The notes: a model not told the origin generated them from the sequence alone. Counted from the first letter of the stretch, positions 37,276-47,479 are shown. The stretch is DNA of 64,000 nucleotides from Scardovia inopinata JCM 12537 (GCF_001042695.1 NZ_AP012334.1:558001-622000); one strand, 5' to 3'. Made by a program: numbers and translations.

Positions 37276-38259
37276 ATGACAGATCATCACACATCCACAT
37301 CAGAAGATCCAATCCCTAATCGAATTCATGCCCGGCCTGTGCGGCGGCCCGGAGCCATTATAGCTGGCCTGATCGTTCTACTGGTGACGGCCATGCTGAT
37401 TCATGGGATAATCACCAACCCAAACTTTGAATGGAACGTGGTCTGGCGCTACCTGTTCAATGAGCATGTTCTCAGCGGCGTTGCATGGACCTTAATTCTC
37501 ACCTTTGGCTCCTTCCTGATTGCTACTTTTTTGGCTATCGTGCTGGCTGTTATGAGACAGTCGGTCAATCCTGTCTTGAAGGCTGTCAGTTGGTTTTATA
37601 TCTGGTTCTTCAGAGGAACTCCTGTATATACCCAGCTGGTTTTTTGGGGACTAATCGCTGTTTTGATTCCCAAAATCAGCCTGGGCATTCCTTTTGGACC
37701 GACTTTTTTCAGCATCAACACGGAGGAAGTTTTTACAGCTGGTCGGGCTGCACTAATCGGTCTGGCACTCAATGAAGCCGCTTACCTGTCTGAGATCGTC
37801 AGGGCCGGCCTGGAATCAGTGGACAAGGGGCAGACCGAAGCTTCTCAGGCCCTGGGCATGAACCGCAGACAGATCATGTACAGAATTGTTCTTCCCCAGG
37901 CCATGCGAATAATCGTGCCTCCTATGAGCAATGAAGCCATCGGCTTGCTCAAGACCACCTCACTGGTGCTGGCTGTTCCTTTCACCATGGAACTTCAGTA
38001 TGTAACCAATTCCATTACCTATAAGACCTATAAACCCATTCCCTTGCTGCTGGTGGCCGCCATCTGGTATCTGATCATAACTTCTATTTTGATGGTTATT
38101 CAGCATTATCTGGAAAAGTATTTCAGCCGGGGCTTCACCGATGAAGCTGCAAGATCAAACAGTATTTCCGGCAGCTCTCTGTCTCAATCGTATAAGGCTG
38201 ATAAAGAGAAAGCCCGACGTCGGGCTGTAGAGGCCAAGCACCTGGGTCTGAATGCCTGA
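37276..38259 (+). CDS. Amino-acid ABC transporter permease
   Basis: This HisM/GlnP-type permease of 327 residues has about five core membrane segments and an additional N-terminal one. The EAA loop ASQALGMNRRQIMYRIVLPQ contacts the ATPase. The upstream SBP stop is 14 bases away with an AAGGAAAGG site between them. The C-terminal 40 residues are a basic cytoplasmic tail. Only one permease gene is present, so the channel is probably a homodimer. Confidence 0.92.
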   Translation: MTDHHTSTSEDPIPNRIHARPVRRPGAIIAGLIVLLVTAMLIHGIITNPNFEWNVVWRYLFNEHVLSGVAWTLILTFGSFLIATFLAIVLAVMRQSVNPVLKAVSWFYIWFFRGTPVYTQLVFWGLIAVLIPKISLGIPFGPTFFSINTEEVFTAGRAALIGLALNEAAYLSEIVRAGLESVDKGQTEASQALGMNRRQIMYRIVLPQAMRIIVPPMSNEAIGLLKTTSLVLAVPFTMELQYVTNSITYKTYKPIPLLLVAAIWYLIITSILMVIQHYLEKYFSRGFTDEAARSNSISGSSLSQSYKADKEKARRRAVEAKHLGLNA

Positions 38260-38317
38260 GATAGCAGCAGAATACAACGAAGAATAGCTCAACGATCAGG
38301 CCGCTAAGAGAGGAATC

Positions 38318-39148
38318 ATGAATAACAATACGGGAAATAAGAATACGGAAAATAATACAGGAAAAAGGCAGGATAAGCAGAAACCGCAGATTATCATCAA
38401 TCAGGTGCATAAAGAGTACGGCGACCTGCATGTTCTTAAAGGAGTCAGCATGACTGTCATGCCCGGAACAGTGACAGTTATTCTAGGTCCGTCAGGCTCC
38501 GGCAAATCAACCCTGCTGAGACTCATCAATCAGCTGGAAACCTTAACCGGAGGCAGCATTACCGTAGATGGTCACCTGGTCGGGTATAAATATGTTGGTC
38601 ATGGGAAGAGGAAAGTGCTTCAGACCTTGAATGATAAAGAGATTGCCCGCCAGCGCTCATCTATTGGCATGGTTTTCCAGCGTTTTAACCTTTTCCTCCA
38701 TATGACAGTCTTGGAAAATGTTATGGAGGCCCCGATCCATGTTGCTCACCAACCCAGGAGCGTAGCTAAAAAGGAAGCCCTGGAGTGCTTGGACAGCGTG
38801 GGTATGCTCGACCGGGTAGACCATTATCCTTCCCAGCTCTCCGGAGGCCAGCAGCAGCGGGTGGCTATTGCCCGGGCCATTGCCATGCATCCCGATATTA
38901 TGCTTTTCGATGAACCTACCTCCGCCCTGGATCCTGAGCTGGTCGGGGAGGTTCTGACTGTTATCCGCGATCTGGCTCAAAAAGGGATGACCATGGTGGT
39001 GGTGACTCATGAAATTGGTTTCGCCAAGGAAGTCGCTGATCAGGTGGTCTTTATGGATGGGGGAGTGATTGTAGAATCAGGAGGTCCAGATATTATTGAT
39101 CATCCTCAGGAACAAAGGTTCAAAGGTTTTCTCAATTCAGTCCTGTAG
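38318..39148 (+). CDS. Amino-acid ABC transporter ATPase
   Basis: This is a GlnQ/HisP-like ATPase of 276 residues with Walker [11 protein letters not shown]-loop [16 protein letters not shown], signature [14 protein letters not shown] and Walker [15 protein letters not shown]. The first 25 residues are a polar Asn/Lys-rich extension. It is the last gene of the amino-acid importer. A gap of about 190 bases follows with no clear terminator. Confidence 0.94.
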   Translation: MNNNTGNKNTENNTGKRQDKQKPQIIINQVHKEYGDLHVLKGVSMTVMPGTVTVILGPSGSGKSTLLRLINQLETLTGGSITVDGHLVGYKYVGHGKRKVLQTLNDKEIARQRSSIGMVFQRFNLFLHMTVLENVMEAPIHVAHQPRSVAKKEALECLDSVGMLDRVDHYPSQLSGGQQQRVAIARAIAMHPDIMLFDEPTSALDPELVGEVLTVIRDLAQKGMTMVVVTHEIGFAKEVADQVVFMDGGVIVESGGPDIIDHPQEQRFKGFLNSVL

Positions 39149-39334
39149 AGCATGAGTCAACGCTAGGTGCATTATGCTTTGGTAATTGTAATTTTTCTCA
39201 CTTTATTTCCCCTGTCTGTGCTTTCTGTGTTACCTTTGAAGATAAGCGTGGACTATGCATATCTGCGCGTTTATATAAGGTACCAGTAATTTAGGTAGAT
39301 AACAGTAAATATCAATCCTTCAAGGAGGTAGACC

Positions 39335-39907
39335 ATGACAAAGAAGATTTCAGTGCTTGTAGGCAGCCTTCGCCGCGAATCCATTGCCAGGAAGATTGCC
39401 CAGGCAATCATTGGTATGTTCCCTGATGACTATGAAGCTCACATTGTTGAGATTGGCAATCTGCCGCTCTACAACGCCGATTACGACAATCCTCAGGAAG
39501 AGTATGCTCCCCTGCCTGAAACTTATACTGCTTTCCGCACTACCATTAAGGCCAGCGATGGGGTGGTGTTTGTCACACCCGAGAACAATCGCCTGGTCCC
39601 GGCAGTCATGAAGAACGCTATTGATGTGGCTTCCAAGCCCAATGGCGATGTTGCTTGGAAAGGCTTACCGGCAGCCATTATCAGCCATTCTGTTGGTGCT
39701 ATGGGCGGTTATTCTTCTCAGAAGACGTTGCGTTTGGCTTTGTCGTACTTTGATATGCCTCTGATGGGTCAGCCCGAGGTTTTCCTGGGTAAGTCCGCCA
39801 CCATGATCAACCAGGAAGGCACCTTTGCTAACGAATCGACCTTTAATTTTGTCAAAGGCTATATTGACAAGTTTGTTAAGCTGGTTGAGGCTAACCCCCG
39901 CAGCTAG
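39335..39907 (+). CDS. NADPH-dependent FMN reductase family protein
   Basis: This flavodoxin-fold oxidoreductase has 190 residues. The phosphate-binding loop VGSLRRESIARKIA and the segment TPENNRLVPAVMKNAIDVASKP match the FMN_red family of quinone, chromate or azo reductases. An AAGGAGG site lies at ideal distance from the ATG, suggesting strong translation. It stands alone between the amino-acid importer and glmS. A role in redox protection of an anaerobe is plausible. Confidence 0.88.
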   Translation: MTKKISVLVGSLRRESIARKIAQAIIGMFPDDYEAHIVEIGNLPLYNADYDNPQEEYAPLPETYTAFRTTIKASDGVVFVTPENNRLVPAVMKNAIDVASKPNGDVAWKGLPAAIISHSVGAMGGYSSQKTLRLALSYFDMPLMGQPEVFLGKSATMINQEGTFANESTFNFVKGYIDKFVKLVEANPRS

Positions 39908-39984
39908 GCTCTTCCGTTGGAGCTTTGGTGGTGATTCTCTGCACGCATAAGTCTTAAGCCCCGGCTGTGAGTAGAATAAAGGGC

Positions 39985-41871
39985 ATGTGTGGAATTGTTG
40001 GATACGCCGGAAAGGGCGTAGAATGCGGTAAACCCTTGGAAGTCTGCCTGCAGGGCTTGAAAAGACTGGAGTACAGAGGGTATGATTCAGCTGGTGTAGC
40101 CCTGGTAGCCCCCGGGATGGATAGGGTTGCTGTGCGCAAAAAAGAAGGCAGACTGGACAATTTGGTTGCCGAAATTGAGCGCAATCCTTTGCCTGATGCC
40201 ACTATTGGCTTAGGCCATACCCGATGGGCAACCAGTGGTATTCCCAGCGATCTTAATTCTCACCCGCATCTAAGCGAAGACGGCAAAATTGCCTTGATTC
40301 ATAACGGAATTATTGAGAATGCGCCTCAGCTTAAGTTTGATTTGCAGTCGGAAGGGTATAGCTTCGTTTCGGCTACCGACACGGAGGTAGCAGCCAAACT
40401 TCTGGGAAAGATTCAAAATCAGATCATTGACCAGACAGGCAGGCCAAATTTGTTTGAGGCCCTGCGCCGGACTGCCCGTATGATAGAGGGCGCCTTCACC
40501 CTGTTGGCTGTGGATGTACGCCAACCGGAAACGGTGGTGGGAGCCCGTCACGACTCGCCTCTGGTTGTGGGGCTAGGCCAGGGGGAGAACTTCCTCGGAT
40601 CGGATGTAGCTGCTTTTGTGGCTTATACCAAGAAGGCCCTGGAACTTGGTCAGGATGAAGCAGTTATGATTACGGCTGATTCTGTAACAGTCACTGATTT
40701 TGATGGTAATCCTGCCCAAGCCCGTGAATTTACTGTGGACTGGGATGTGAGTGCCTCTCAGAAGGGAGGCTGGGACTCTTTTATGGATAAGGAAATTCAT
40801 GAAGAGCCTGAATCCGTACAGAATACTTTGTTGGGCCGCTTCGACAGGAATAACAACCTGAACCTGGATGAAGTACACATTGATGAGGATGCTTTCAGAT
40901 CCATTGACAAGATCATTGTGGTTGCCTGTGGTACTGCCTCCTATGCCGGAATGGTAGCCAAATATGCCATCGAACATTGGGTAAGGATCCCTGTGGAAGT
41001 CGAGCTGGCGCATGAGTTCCGTTACCGTGATCCCATTCTGACTCCCAATACCCTGGTTGTAGCTATTTCCCAGTCAGGCGAGACTATGGATACTCTCATG
41101 GCTTTGCGCCACGCCCGAGAACAGGGATCCCGGGTCTTGGCTATCTGTAATACCCAGGGGTCAAGTATTCCCCGTGAGTCTGATGCTGTTCTCTATACTC
41201 ATGCCGGCCCTGAAATCGCCGTTGCCTCGACCAAGGCCTTTGTTGCCCAGATTACGGCTGCTTACCTGCTCGGGCTCTATTTGGCTCAGGTTAAGGGCAC
41301 TATGTATAAAGATGAAATTCGACAGATTATCGCTTCCCTGAAGGAGATGCCGGCTAAAATCCAGAGGATTCTGGATACGCAGGCGACTGTAGTTGAAAAA
41401 ACAGCAGAGAAGATGATCAATGCCCGCTCCTTCCTCTTCCTGGGGCGTCATGTTGGTTATCCGGTGGCTATGGAAGGCGCACTGAAACTGAAGGAAATTG
41501 CCTACACCTTCACTGAGGGCTTTGCTGCCGGCGAGCTCAAGCATGGACCTATTGCCCTGGTTGAAGAGGGGGAGCCGATCGTGGTCATTGTCCCTCCTTC
41601 CCGGGGGCGAAATATTTTGCATTCCAAAGTCATTTCCTCCATCCAGGAAGTCAGGGCCCGGGGGGCATACTGCATTGCTATAGCGGAGGAAGGCGATGAG
41701 GATGTAAAGGATTACGCCGATACCGTCTTTTGGCGGCCTGAATGCCCCACCTTGATGAGTCCTCTGGTTGATGTAATTCCTCTTCAGCTTTTTGCTATGG
41801 ATATGGCCAAGCTCAAGGGGTACGATGTGGATAAGCCACGTAATCTAGCTAAATCGGTGACGGTGGAATAA
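39985..41871 (+). CDS. glmS: Glutamine-fructose-6-phosphate aminotransferase
   Basis: The enzyme makes glucosamine-6-phosphate for peptidoglycan precursors. The start is the ATG at 39985, because the mature N-terminus must expose the catalytic cysteine (MCGIVGYAG, Cys2). A GTG at 39967 in frame is therefore not the start. It has a glutaminase domain to about residue 240 and two SIS isomerase domains (VACGTASYAGM, ISQSGETMDTL, CNTQGSSIPRESD). The end, PRNLAKSVTVE, is standard. No glmS ribozyme is visible in the short leader. nnrD begins three bases after the stop. Confidence 0.97.
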   Translation: MCGIVGYAGKGVECGKPLEVCLQGLKRLEYRGYDSAGVALVAPGMDRVAVRKKEGRLDNLVAEIERNPLPDATIGLGHTRWATSGIPSDLNSHPHLSEDGKIALIHNGIIENAPQLKFDLQSEGYSFVSATDTEVAAKLLGKIQNQIIDQTGRPNLFEALRRTARMIEGAFTLLAVDVRQPETVVGARHDSPLVVGLGQGENFLGSDVAAFVAYTKKALELGQDEAVMITADSVTVTDFDGNPAQAREFTVDWDVSASQKGGWDSFMDKEIHEEPESVQNTLLGRFDRNNNLNLDEVHIDEDAFRSIDKIIVVACGTASYAGMVAKYAIEHWVRIPVEVELAHEFRYRDPILTPNTLVVAISQSGETMDTLMALRHAREQGSRVLAICNTQGSSIPRESDAVLYTHAGPEIAVASTKAFVAQITAAYLLGLYLAQVKGTMYKDEIRQIIASLKEMPAKIQRILDTQATVVEKTAEKMINARSFLFLGRHVGYPVAMEGALKLKEIAYTFTEGFAAGELKHGPIALVEEGEPIVVIVPPSRGRNILHSKVISSIQEVRARGAYCIAIAEEGDEDVKDYADTVFWRPECPTLMSPLVDVIPLQLFAMDMAKLKGYDVDKPRNLAKSVTVE

Positions 41872-41873
41872 AA

Positions 41874-42920
41874 ATGCACGGCTTGCATCTGTCTGATCTG
41901 TCTCAGGCATTATCCTATCCTGGCCCCGATGATTCCAAGTACACTCGGGGGGTAACAGGGCTGATTACTGGTTCCGACGAGTATCCTGGTGCTGCCGTGC
42001 TGGGAGTTACCGCTGCGGCCAAAGCCGGTGCCGGTTATGTGCGCTACAGCGGCAGTCAGGTCAGTTCCCATCTCGTTCTGGCTTCCCGGCCGGAAGTTGT
42101 CGCCCATCTTGATTTAGCTTCACATGTGAATTCCTGGGTCATTGGATCTGGATTTCCTGATGTAAGTCCGGAAAGTCTGGGCCAGGATCGTTGTCAGATG
42201 GCAGTTGCTCTTTTGTCTGCTTTTGCCGGGAACAGATCAGATGACTGCAATCAGGAGGATTGGCAGGCTGCCCAGAACGCTGTATCTCAGGCTTATGCCG
42301 TGATTGATGCCGGGGCTTTGTCCTATTTTGCTTTCCTGGCCTCCACTCGACCTTTAACCGAAGCTGGCTCCCTGAGACGGGTGGTAGTCACCCCGCATGC
42401 GGGAGAGGCGGCTCTTATGCTTAGCCGGTGCGGGTATAGCTTGGAGAGGCATGATGTTGAATCATCCCCACGCAAGTATGCCAAAATTCTCTCCGATGAA
42501 CTTGAATGCGTGGTCGTTCTTAAGGGGTCCCCCACCATTATTTATGATTCTCACAGCAGCAAGGAAGCAGTGGAGATTGCGGGTACACACTGGCTGGCAA
42601 CTGCTGGAACAGGGGATGTGCTGGCAGGAATTACGGGTACCTTACTGGCGGCGAATGCATCAGCCATGAATAAATCTGACATAGATATACAAACAGTAGC
42701 GGCAGTTGCTGTATTTATTCACTCTATGGCCGCTGCCCGCAGCGCTGGGGATAGAGCCACTATCAGCAATCTGACCGAGGGGGGGAGCAGATCAGGTGCT
42801 TCCGGCCATCCCATTACTGCCCTGGATATCTGCGATCAGGAAGCAGCAGTTATAGGAGATCTTCTTTCCGGAACCGCTTCTTACCTTCCTGATACCTATC
42901 TTCCTGGTTTTCTCCAGTGA
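41874..42920 (+). CDS. nnrD: ADP-dependent NAD(P)H-hydrate dehydratase
   Basis: This ribokinase-like repair enzyme dehydrates damaged NAD(P)H hydrates. The motif WLATAGTGDVLAGITGTLLA and the earlier VVLKGSPTIIYD are diagnostic. Only the dehydratase domain is present (348 residues). The NnrE epimerase domain, fused in many bacteria, is absent here. It starts immediately after glmS and overlaps the pseudouridine synthase by four bases (GTGA), so the three form one unit. Confidence 0.9.
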   Translation: MHGLHLSDLSQALSYPGPDDSKYTRGVTGLITGSDEYPGAAVLGVTAAAKAGAGYVRYSGSQVSSHLVLASRPEVVAHLDLASHVNSWVIGSGFPDVSPESLGQDRCQMAVALLSAFAGNRSDDCNQEDWQAAQNAVSQAYAVIDAGALSYFAFLASTRPLTEAGSLRRVVVTPHAGEAALMLSRCGYSLERHDVESSPRKYAKILSDELECVVVLKGSPTIIYDSHSSKEAVEIAGTHWLATAGTGDVLAGITGTLLAANASAMNKSDIDIQTVAAVAVFIHSMAAARSAGDRATISNLTEGGSRSGASGHPITALDICDQEAAVIGDLLSGTASYLPDTYLPGFLQ

Positions 42921-43720
42921 CATACAGTCAGAAGCCGGCTGACAAGCCCCATCGCTGGGTCCTGGACGAACCTGTTATCCCTGCTGATCTTCCTATTCTC
43001 TACGAAGACCAGGCAATCATAGCCGTGGATAAGCCCCATTTTTTGCCCACCATGCCTAGGGGAATGTGGTATAAATCGACAGCGGTAATGACAATGCGGG
43101 AGAGAACAGGCAATGATTCCCTCATCCCTGCTCATCGCCTGGACCGGATGACAGCCGGGGTCCTGATTTTAGTCAAGGAACCGCAGTATCGCAAAATGTA
43201 TCAGATGCTTTTTCAAAGTCGGCAGGTGCATAAAACCTACCAGTGCCTGGCCCCAATCCGACCGGCTTCTCGGCCCCGACTAGGGCTGGTCGGTCACGTT
43301 TGGTCTAGGAAAGGAGAGGACAACAACCTGACTGTTGATGTGACCAACCTGTCTTTCCCTCTCCTGCGATCTTCTCATATCACCAAAAAGCGGGGAATTC
43401 TTCAAGCCTATGAGGAAGCGGAAGCCATCAATGCTGTCAGTCTTATTACTATTAGTTCTCATCAGTCATCTCACGCTTTGAATAAGGGTCTGAGGGCTTA
43501 TACCCTCCACCCCCTGACTGGGAAAACTCATCAGCTCAGGGTTCATATGACCAGTCTGGGTCTCCCTATTGATGGTGATAACTGGTATCCTCAGGTTGAA
43601 GAAAGAGCGTATGATGACTTTTCCCACCCTCTTCAGCTGATAGCACGAGAGATTTCTTTCACTGATCCTTTGACCGGGCAAGAGCGAATAATCCGTTCAA
43701 ACAGGCCGTTCATCATATGA
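42917..43720 (+). CDS. RluA-family pseudouridine synthase
   Basis: This enzyme isomerises uridines in rRNA or tRNA. The catalytic Asp lies in AHRLDRMTAGVLIL. The C-terminal GKTHQLRVHMTSLGLPIDGD motif is intact. There is no S4 RNA-binding domain, so it resembles the RluA/TruC-like short forms. It begins at a GTG overlapping the nnrD stop. The target nucleotide cannot be read from the sequence. Confidence 0.9.
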   Translation: MTYSQKPADKPHRWVLDEPVIPADLPILYEDQAIIAVDKPHFLPTMPRGMWYKSTAVMTMRERTGNDSLIPAHRLDRMTAGVLILVKEPQYRKMYQMLFQSRQVHKTYQCLAPIRPASRPRLGLVGHVWSRKGEDNNLTVDVTNLSFPLLRSSHITKKRGILQAYEEAEAINAVSLITISSHQSSHALNKGLRAYTLHPLTGKTHQLRVHMTSLGLPIDGDNWYPQVEERAYDDFSHPLQLIAREISFTDPLTGQERIIRSNRPFII

Positions 43721-43793
43721 GATTAGGTCTGGAAAGCTGAGGTATTCGTCTGCCAGGTCTTTTAGAGTGAAAAGACGTTATTTCTTGCCACAC

Positions 43794-43836
43794 GGTTGGT
43801 TACATGAGGTTGGTTGCTACGAGGCTGGTTATATGA
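43794..43836 (+). repeat. Three degenerate 14-15-bp tandem repeats before the MFS gene
   Basis: The units GGTTGGTTACATGA, GGTTGGTTGCTACGA and GGCTGGTTATATGA follow each other and end at the ribosome-binding site of the exporter gene. They could be repeated regulator half-sites or a slippage-prone leader that tunes expression. Confidence 0.75.
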
Positions 43837-43843
43837 GGAGCAG

Positions 43844-45508
43844 ATGGTACAGAGAATGAGCACAGATGTGAACAAACAAATCTCCTGGAAGCAGAGGATG
43901 AGTAAGCCCCTATCACAGGAAGAATCGTACAGGAACGGGCGTTTAACCCATACTGCCTTTGTTTCTCTGGCAGTCCTGACTTTCATAACTTTCCTGGGCA
44001 ATTTCACCCAACTTCAGCTGTCAGCAGCCCTGCCCACCGTCGTCAGCGACTTTCACATCAACGTGACCACCGGTCAGTGGATGACCTCAGTTTTTCAGCT
44101 GGTCATGGGAGTTATGGTTCCCCTGACTGCCTTCTTAACCCGTCGTTTTACTACCAGACAGATTGTGCTCACCTCTATGGCAGTTTTTGTCCTCGGCTCA
44201 GCCCTGGCCTGGCTGGGTCCCACTTTTCCTTTGGTCTTGCTGGGCCGAATTCTGGAAGCAGTGGGAACTGGCGTCATGTGGCCGGTTCTGCAAATTACCG
44301 TCTTCTCCATATACCCTCTTTCCCGCAGGGGAGTAGCTATGGGGACGGTTGGAGTGGCTATGAGTGTGGCTCCAGCCGTAGGGCCGACTTTTGGCGGTTG
44401 GCAAACTGACAGTCACGGCTGGAGGTCCATCTTCTTTACTCTGACGTTGGTGGGTATTTTCGCCTTTATCCTGGCCACTTTTCTCCTGCGCAACTTTGGG
44501 AAGACCGACACAACAGCAAAAGCTGATTTCTTCTCTGTGGCCCTGTCTGTTTTTGGTTTTGGCGGTCTCATGTTTGGCTTTACCAACATTGAGTCCTATC
44601 CTTTTGCGGCCCCACTTGTTTGGGCACCTATGCTGGTGGGTCTCCTGGGCATTGTTTGGTTTATTCTCCGTCAGATTAGCCAAGCTCGAATTTTCAAGGC
44701 TGCCCAGGCTGCCGGAGAAATGACAGCCGATAAAAGAGGACAGGGTGCGTCTGTCAATGCCCAGCCCCCTTTGCTGGATTTAGGAGTATTGAAGAACAGA
44801 AGTTTCTGTATGGGAACGATTGTCGCCTCTTTAAGCTTCTTTGCCTTCAGCTCCATTACGGTTATCATCCCTCTGTATATTCAAAATGACATGGGATTTT
44901 CGGCCACCATGAGCGGCTTAGTTATGCTTCCCGGTGCTTTTGGCCAGTGTATTGCCCAGTTCTTCGGGGGTAAAATGCTGGACAGATTTGGGGCCCGGCC
45001 TGTTGCCCTGGCCGGATCAACTATTTTGATGATAGGCACCATTATGATGAGTATGATTAATCTTCATACATGGATCTGGTGGGTATCTATCAGCCAGTTT
45101 ACCCGGCAGATTGGTATGGGCTTTACCCTGATGCCGGTGACGACCTGGTCTCTTAACTGTCTGGAACCTGAAGATGTGTCTGCCGGCTCTGCAGTTACCA
45201 ATACATCCCGGCAGATTGCCGGTGCAGTGGGGGCCCCAATCCTGGTTATCCTCATGGAGATTTTTGAAAAAATGCGTCTATCTGCTCTGGGTGGAGCTCA
45301 ATCTCAGGTAATTCCCTCCAGCGTGTTCGCTATCAAATGGGTGTTGAGGATTTCGTCTCTTATAGCTTTGATGATGGTGCTTATGGTTCTCTTTGGAGTG
45401 AGGGGCCGGGGAGCAGGGTCTTCCCATGATGTGGCCAGGCGGGCAGTGGCAAAAGCCCATCAGGAGCTGGAAAAGCATCATATAATCCAGACTCATAGGG
45501 CAGCTTGA
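43844..45508 (+). CDS. DHA2-type MFS drug exporter
   Basis: This is a major facilitator transporter of the EmrB/QacA kind, about 14 membrane segments over 554 residues. Family signatures are TVVSDFHINVTTGQWMTSVF, LGRILEAVGTGVMWPVLQ and the motif C-like GPTFGGWQTD after segment 5. It likely exports drugs or bile-type compounds by proton antiport. I chose the ATG at 43844 next to GAGGAG. A TTG at 43814 or an ATG at 43856 are alternatives. It is convergent with aroE with only 17 bases between stops. Confidence 0.88.
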   Translation: MVQRMSTDVNKQISWKQRMSKPLSQEESYRNGRLTHTAFVSLAVLTFITFLGNFTQLQLSAALPTVVSDFHINVTTGQWMTSVFQLVMGVMVPLTAFLTRRFTTRQIVLTSMAVFVLGSALAWLGPTFPLVLLGRILEAVGTGVMWPVLQITVFSIYPLSRRGVAMGTVGVAMSVAPAVGPTFGGWQTDSHGWRSIFFTLTLVGIFAFILATFLLRNFGKTDTTAKADFFSVALSVFGFGGLMFGFTNIESYPFAAPLVWAPMLVGLLGIVWFILRQISQARIFKAAQAAGEMTADKRGQGASVNAQPPLLDLGVLKNRSFCMGTIVASLSFFAFSSITVIIPLYIQNDMGFSATMSGLVMLPGAFGQCIAQFFGGKMLDRFGARPVALAGSTILMIGTIMMSMINLHTWIWWVSISQFTRQIGMGFTLMPVTTWSLNCLEPEDVSAGSAVTNTSRQIAGAVGAPILVILMEIFEKMRLSALGGAQSQVIPSSVFAIKWVLRISSLIALMMVLMVLFGVRGRGAGSSHDVARRAVAKAHQELEKHHIIQTHRAA

Positions 45509-45525
45509 ACCTCTTGAACCTTCGT

Positions 45526-46434
45526 TTACAGGGGAAGTGCCCTCTCAACCTGATCGATGGGCATGTCTTGACCGGTCCAGAGCTTAAAGGAAGCAGCTCC
45601 CTGATGGATCAGCATACCCAGCCCGTTCATTCTCACAGGAACCCGAGCTTCCTGAGCTTGAGTTAGGAGTCTGGTCTGGGCCGGCGAATAGACCGTATCT
45701 ACCAGGGCTGTCAGATTGCTTAGCCAGGAAGGATGGTCCACCAACGACTGGCCTTCCTGGCCTTCCTGGCTTCCCATTCCTACTGATGTGGCATCAATAT
45801 ACAGGTCAGAGGAGAGCAGTTCCCGGCGGAAGGCAGCTTTATCTTCCAAGGGAAAGAATTTAGCTCGTGTCTGGCTGATAGACGTGATTTTTTCTACTAG
45901 GTCTTTGGCTTTATGGGCAGTCGGGTTTGTCTGCCCCTGACTTGTGTAAGCCCGGTTAAAAATGGAAATTTGCCCTGCTCCGCTTAAGGCTGCCTGAATG
46001 GCTATGGGGCTTCCTGCTCCACCTGCTCCAGCCAGGGTAATTTTTTTGCCTTCTATGGAATATCCCCGGGCTTTCAGGGAATTAACCAGGCCCAATCCGT
46101 CTGTAGTGTAACCGGTCAGGATGCCCTGACGGTTAACAATAGTGTTGACTGATCCAACCAGGCTGCTGGTTTGATCAAGCTGATCTAGGAAGGGAATCAC
46201 TGCTTCTTTATAAGGCATAGAAACGTTGGCACCCAGCATTTTTAGGGCTCGAATGGATTCAATGGCTGCTTCCAGCTGGTCAGCTTCCACATCAAAAGCA
46301 CAGTAGCGGGCATTAATTCCCCGGGAAATAAATGATAAATTATGCATCAGAGGGGAGAGGGAATGCCGGGCCGGGTGGGCAATAAGCCCGGCTATCCGGG
46401 TATTTCCGTCAATGGGGAGGTCAGCGAGAGGCAT
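45526..46434 (-). CDS. aroE: Shikimate dehydrogenase
   Basis: The enzyme reduces 3-dehydroshikimate to shikimate with NADPH in aromatic amino-acid synthesis. Seen are the N-terminal HPARHSLSPLMHN substrate segment, the catalytic Lys in NVSMPYKEAV, TDGLGLVNSL, and the nucleotide loop LAGAGGAGSPIAIQ. At 302 residues it is slightly long. The first 14 bases overlap the end of coaX, so the two genes are translated from one message. No other aro gene is nearby. Confidence 0.92.
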   Translation of the reverse strand: MPLADLPIDGNTRIAGLIAHPARHSLSPLMHNLSFISRGINARYCAFDVEADQLEAAIESIRALKMLGANVSMPYKEAVIPFLDQLDQTSSLVGSVNTIVNRQGILTGYTTDGLGLVNSLKARGYSIEGKKITLAGAGGAGSPIAIQAALSGAGQISIFNRAYTSQGQTNPTAHKAKDLVEKITSISQTRAKFFPLEDKAAFRRELLSSDLYIDATSVGMGSQEGQEGQSLVDHPSWLSNLTALVDTVYSPAQTRLLTQAQEARVPVRMNGLGMLIHQGAASFKLWTGQDMPIDQVERALPL

Positions 46435-47281
46435 GAGACGCCTTCTTGTGGCCGCGATTTTTGGAGCTAGTGGTTCGATTGTAAATAATATCCATACCTT
46501 TAAAAATTAAATCTGGATCATAGACATCAATCAGGCCCAAATCCTTGGCATCAACTTCCACTACCCGGCCTAGGCCCCCGGTGGCAATCACAGTCAGATC
46601 AGGGGAGAATTCCTTCCTGCTTTGGTTAATTATCATCTGCAGGCCTCCCAAAAAACTGTAATAGAGGCCGGACTGAATGGCATCGATGGTATTGGTGGCT
46701 GTAATAGTACCAGGCCGGCGGATTTCCACCTGGGGCAGCTGAGCTGTTCCTCCAGCCAGGGCTCGGGCAGAGGTCTGCAAGCCGGCGCTGATTAAACCGG
46801 TGACAATGGTACCGCCGGAATCCACAATGTTGTAAGTAGTCGCTGTTCCCATATCAACAACCAGGCTGGGGGAATTATAGAGGTAGTAGGCTGCAACGCA
46901 GTCGCAGAGGCAGTCTGAGCCCAGGCTTTTGGGATCATCGAGCTTCACATTGATTCCCGTTTTTACCCCAGGAGACACAATCATGGGGGTTGTGCCCACC
47001 ACCTTAATAATGGCAGATTTGAAGGAGTGCATAACCTGGGGAACAACGCTGGCAATGATAACCCCTTCCACGTCTGAGGGCTTGTAGGAACTTAAGGCCA
47101 GGAACTGCAGGAGGGCAATCCCATATTCATCGCTGGTGCTGGTCTGGGTAGTGGTCATCCTGTAGGTATCTGCCACCTGCCGCCGAGACAGGGGGTGAGC
47201 TGAATCTACCTGATCAGAGGGAAGGGGATCCATGAATCCAATCACAATGTTGGTGTTTCCAATATCTACTGCAATAAGCAT
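46421..47281 (-). CDS. coaX: Type III pantothenate kinase
   Basis: It phosphorylates pantothenate, the first step of coenzyme A synthesis. The ASKHA-fold motifs MLIAVDIGNTNIVIGF and VVDMGTATTYNIVD are clear, with GLISAGLQTSARAL following. The length of 286 residues is at the upper end, with a basic C-terminal tail (KNRGHKKASHASR). It precedes and overlaps aroE on the minus strand. Confidence 0.94.
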   Translation of the reverse strand: MLIAVDIGNTNIVIGFMDPLPSDQVDSAHPLSRRQVADTYRMTTTQTSTSDEYGIALLQFLALSSYKPSDVEGVIIASVVPQVMHSFKSAIIKVVGTTPMIVSPGVKTGINVKLDDPKSLGSDCLCDCVAAYYLYNSPSLVVDMGTATTYNIVDSGGTIVTGLISAGLQTSARALAGGTAQLPQVEIRRPGTITATNTIDAIQSGLYYSFLGGLQMIINQSRKEFSPDLTVIATGGLGRVVEVDAKDLGLIDVYDPDLIFKGMDIIYNRTTSSKNRGHKKASHASR

Positions 47282-47479
47282 AAAAACCTGCCTTTACGAC
47301 TGCTGCTTTCATCATACCTCAACAAGCACATGCAATCCGCACCGTGTGATCCTGCCGGCGGAATAGTGGCAGACTATAGTCTCTGTGGTGAATAGAATAA
47401 AGGTTATAACGCAGTTTTCATTGGTTGTTTCACGGTAATAAAGAGCTAAACAAATTGGAATTCGTAAAAGGACAGAAGT

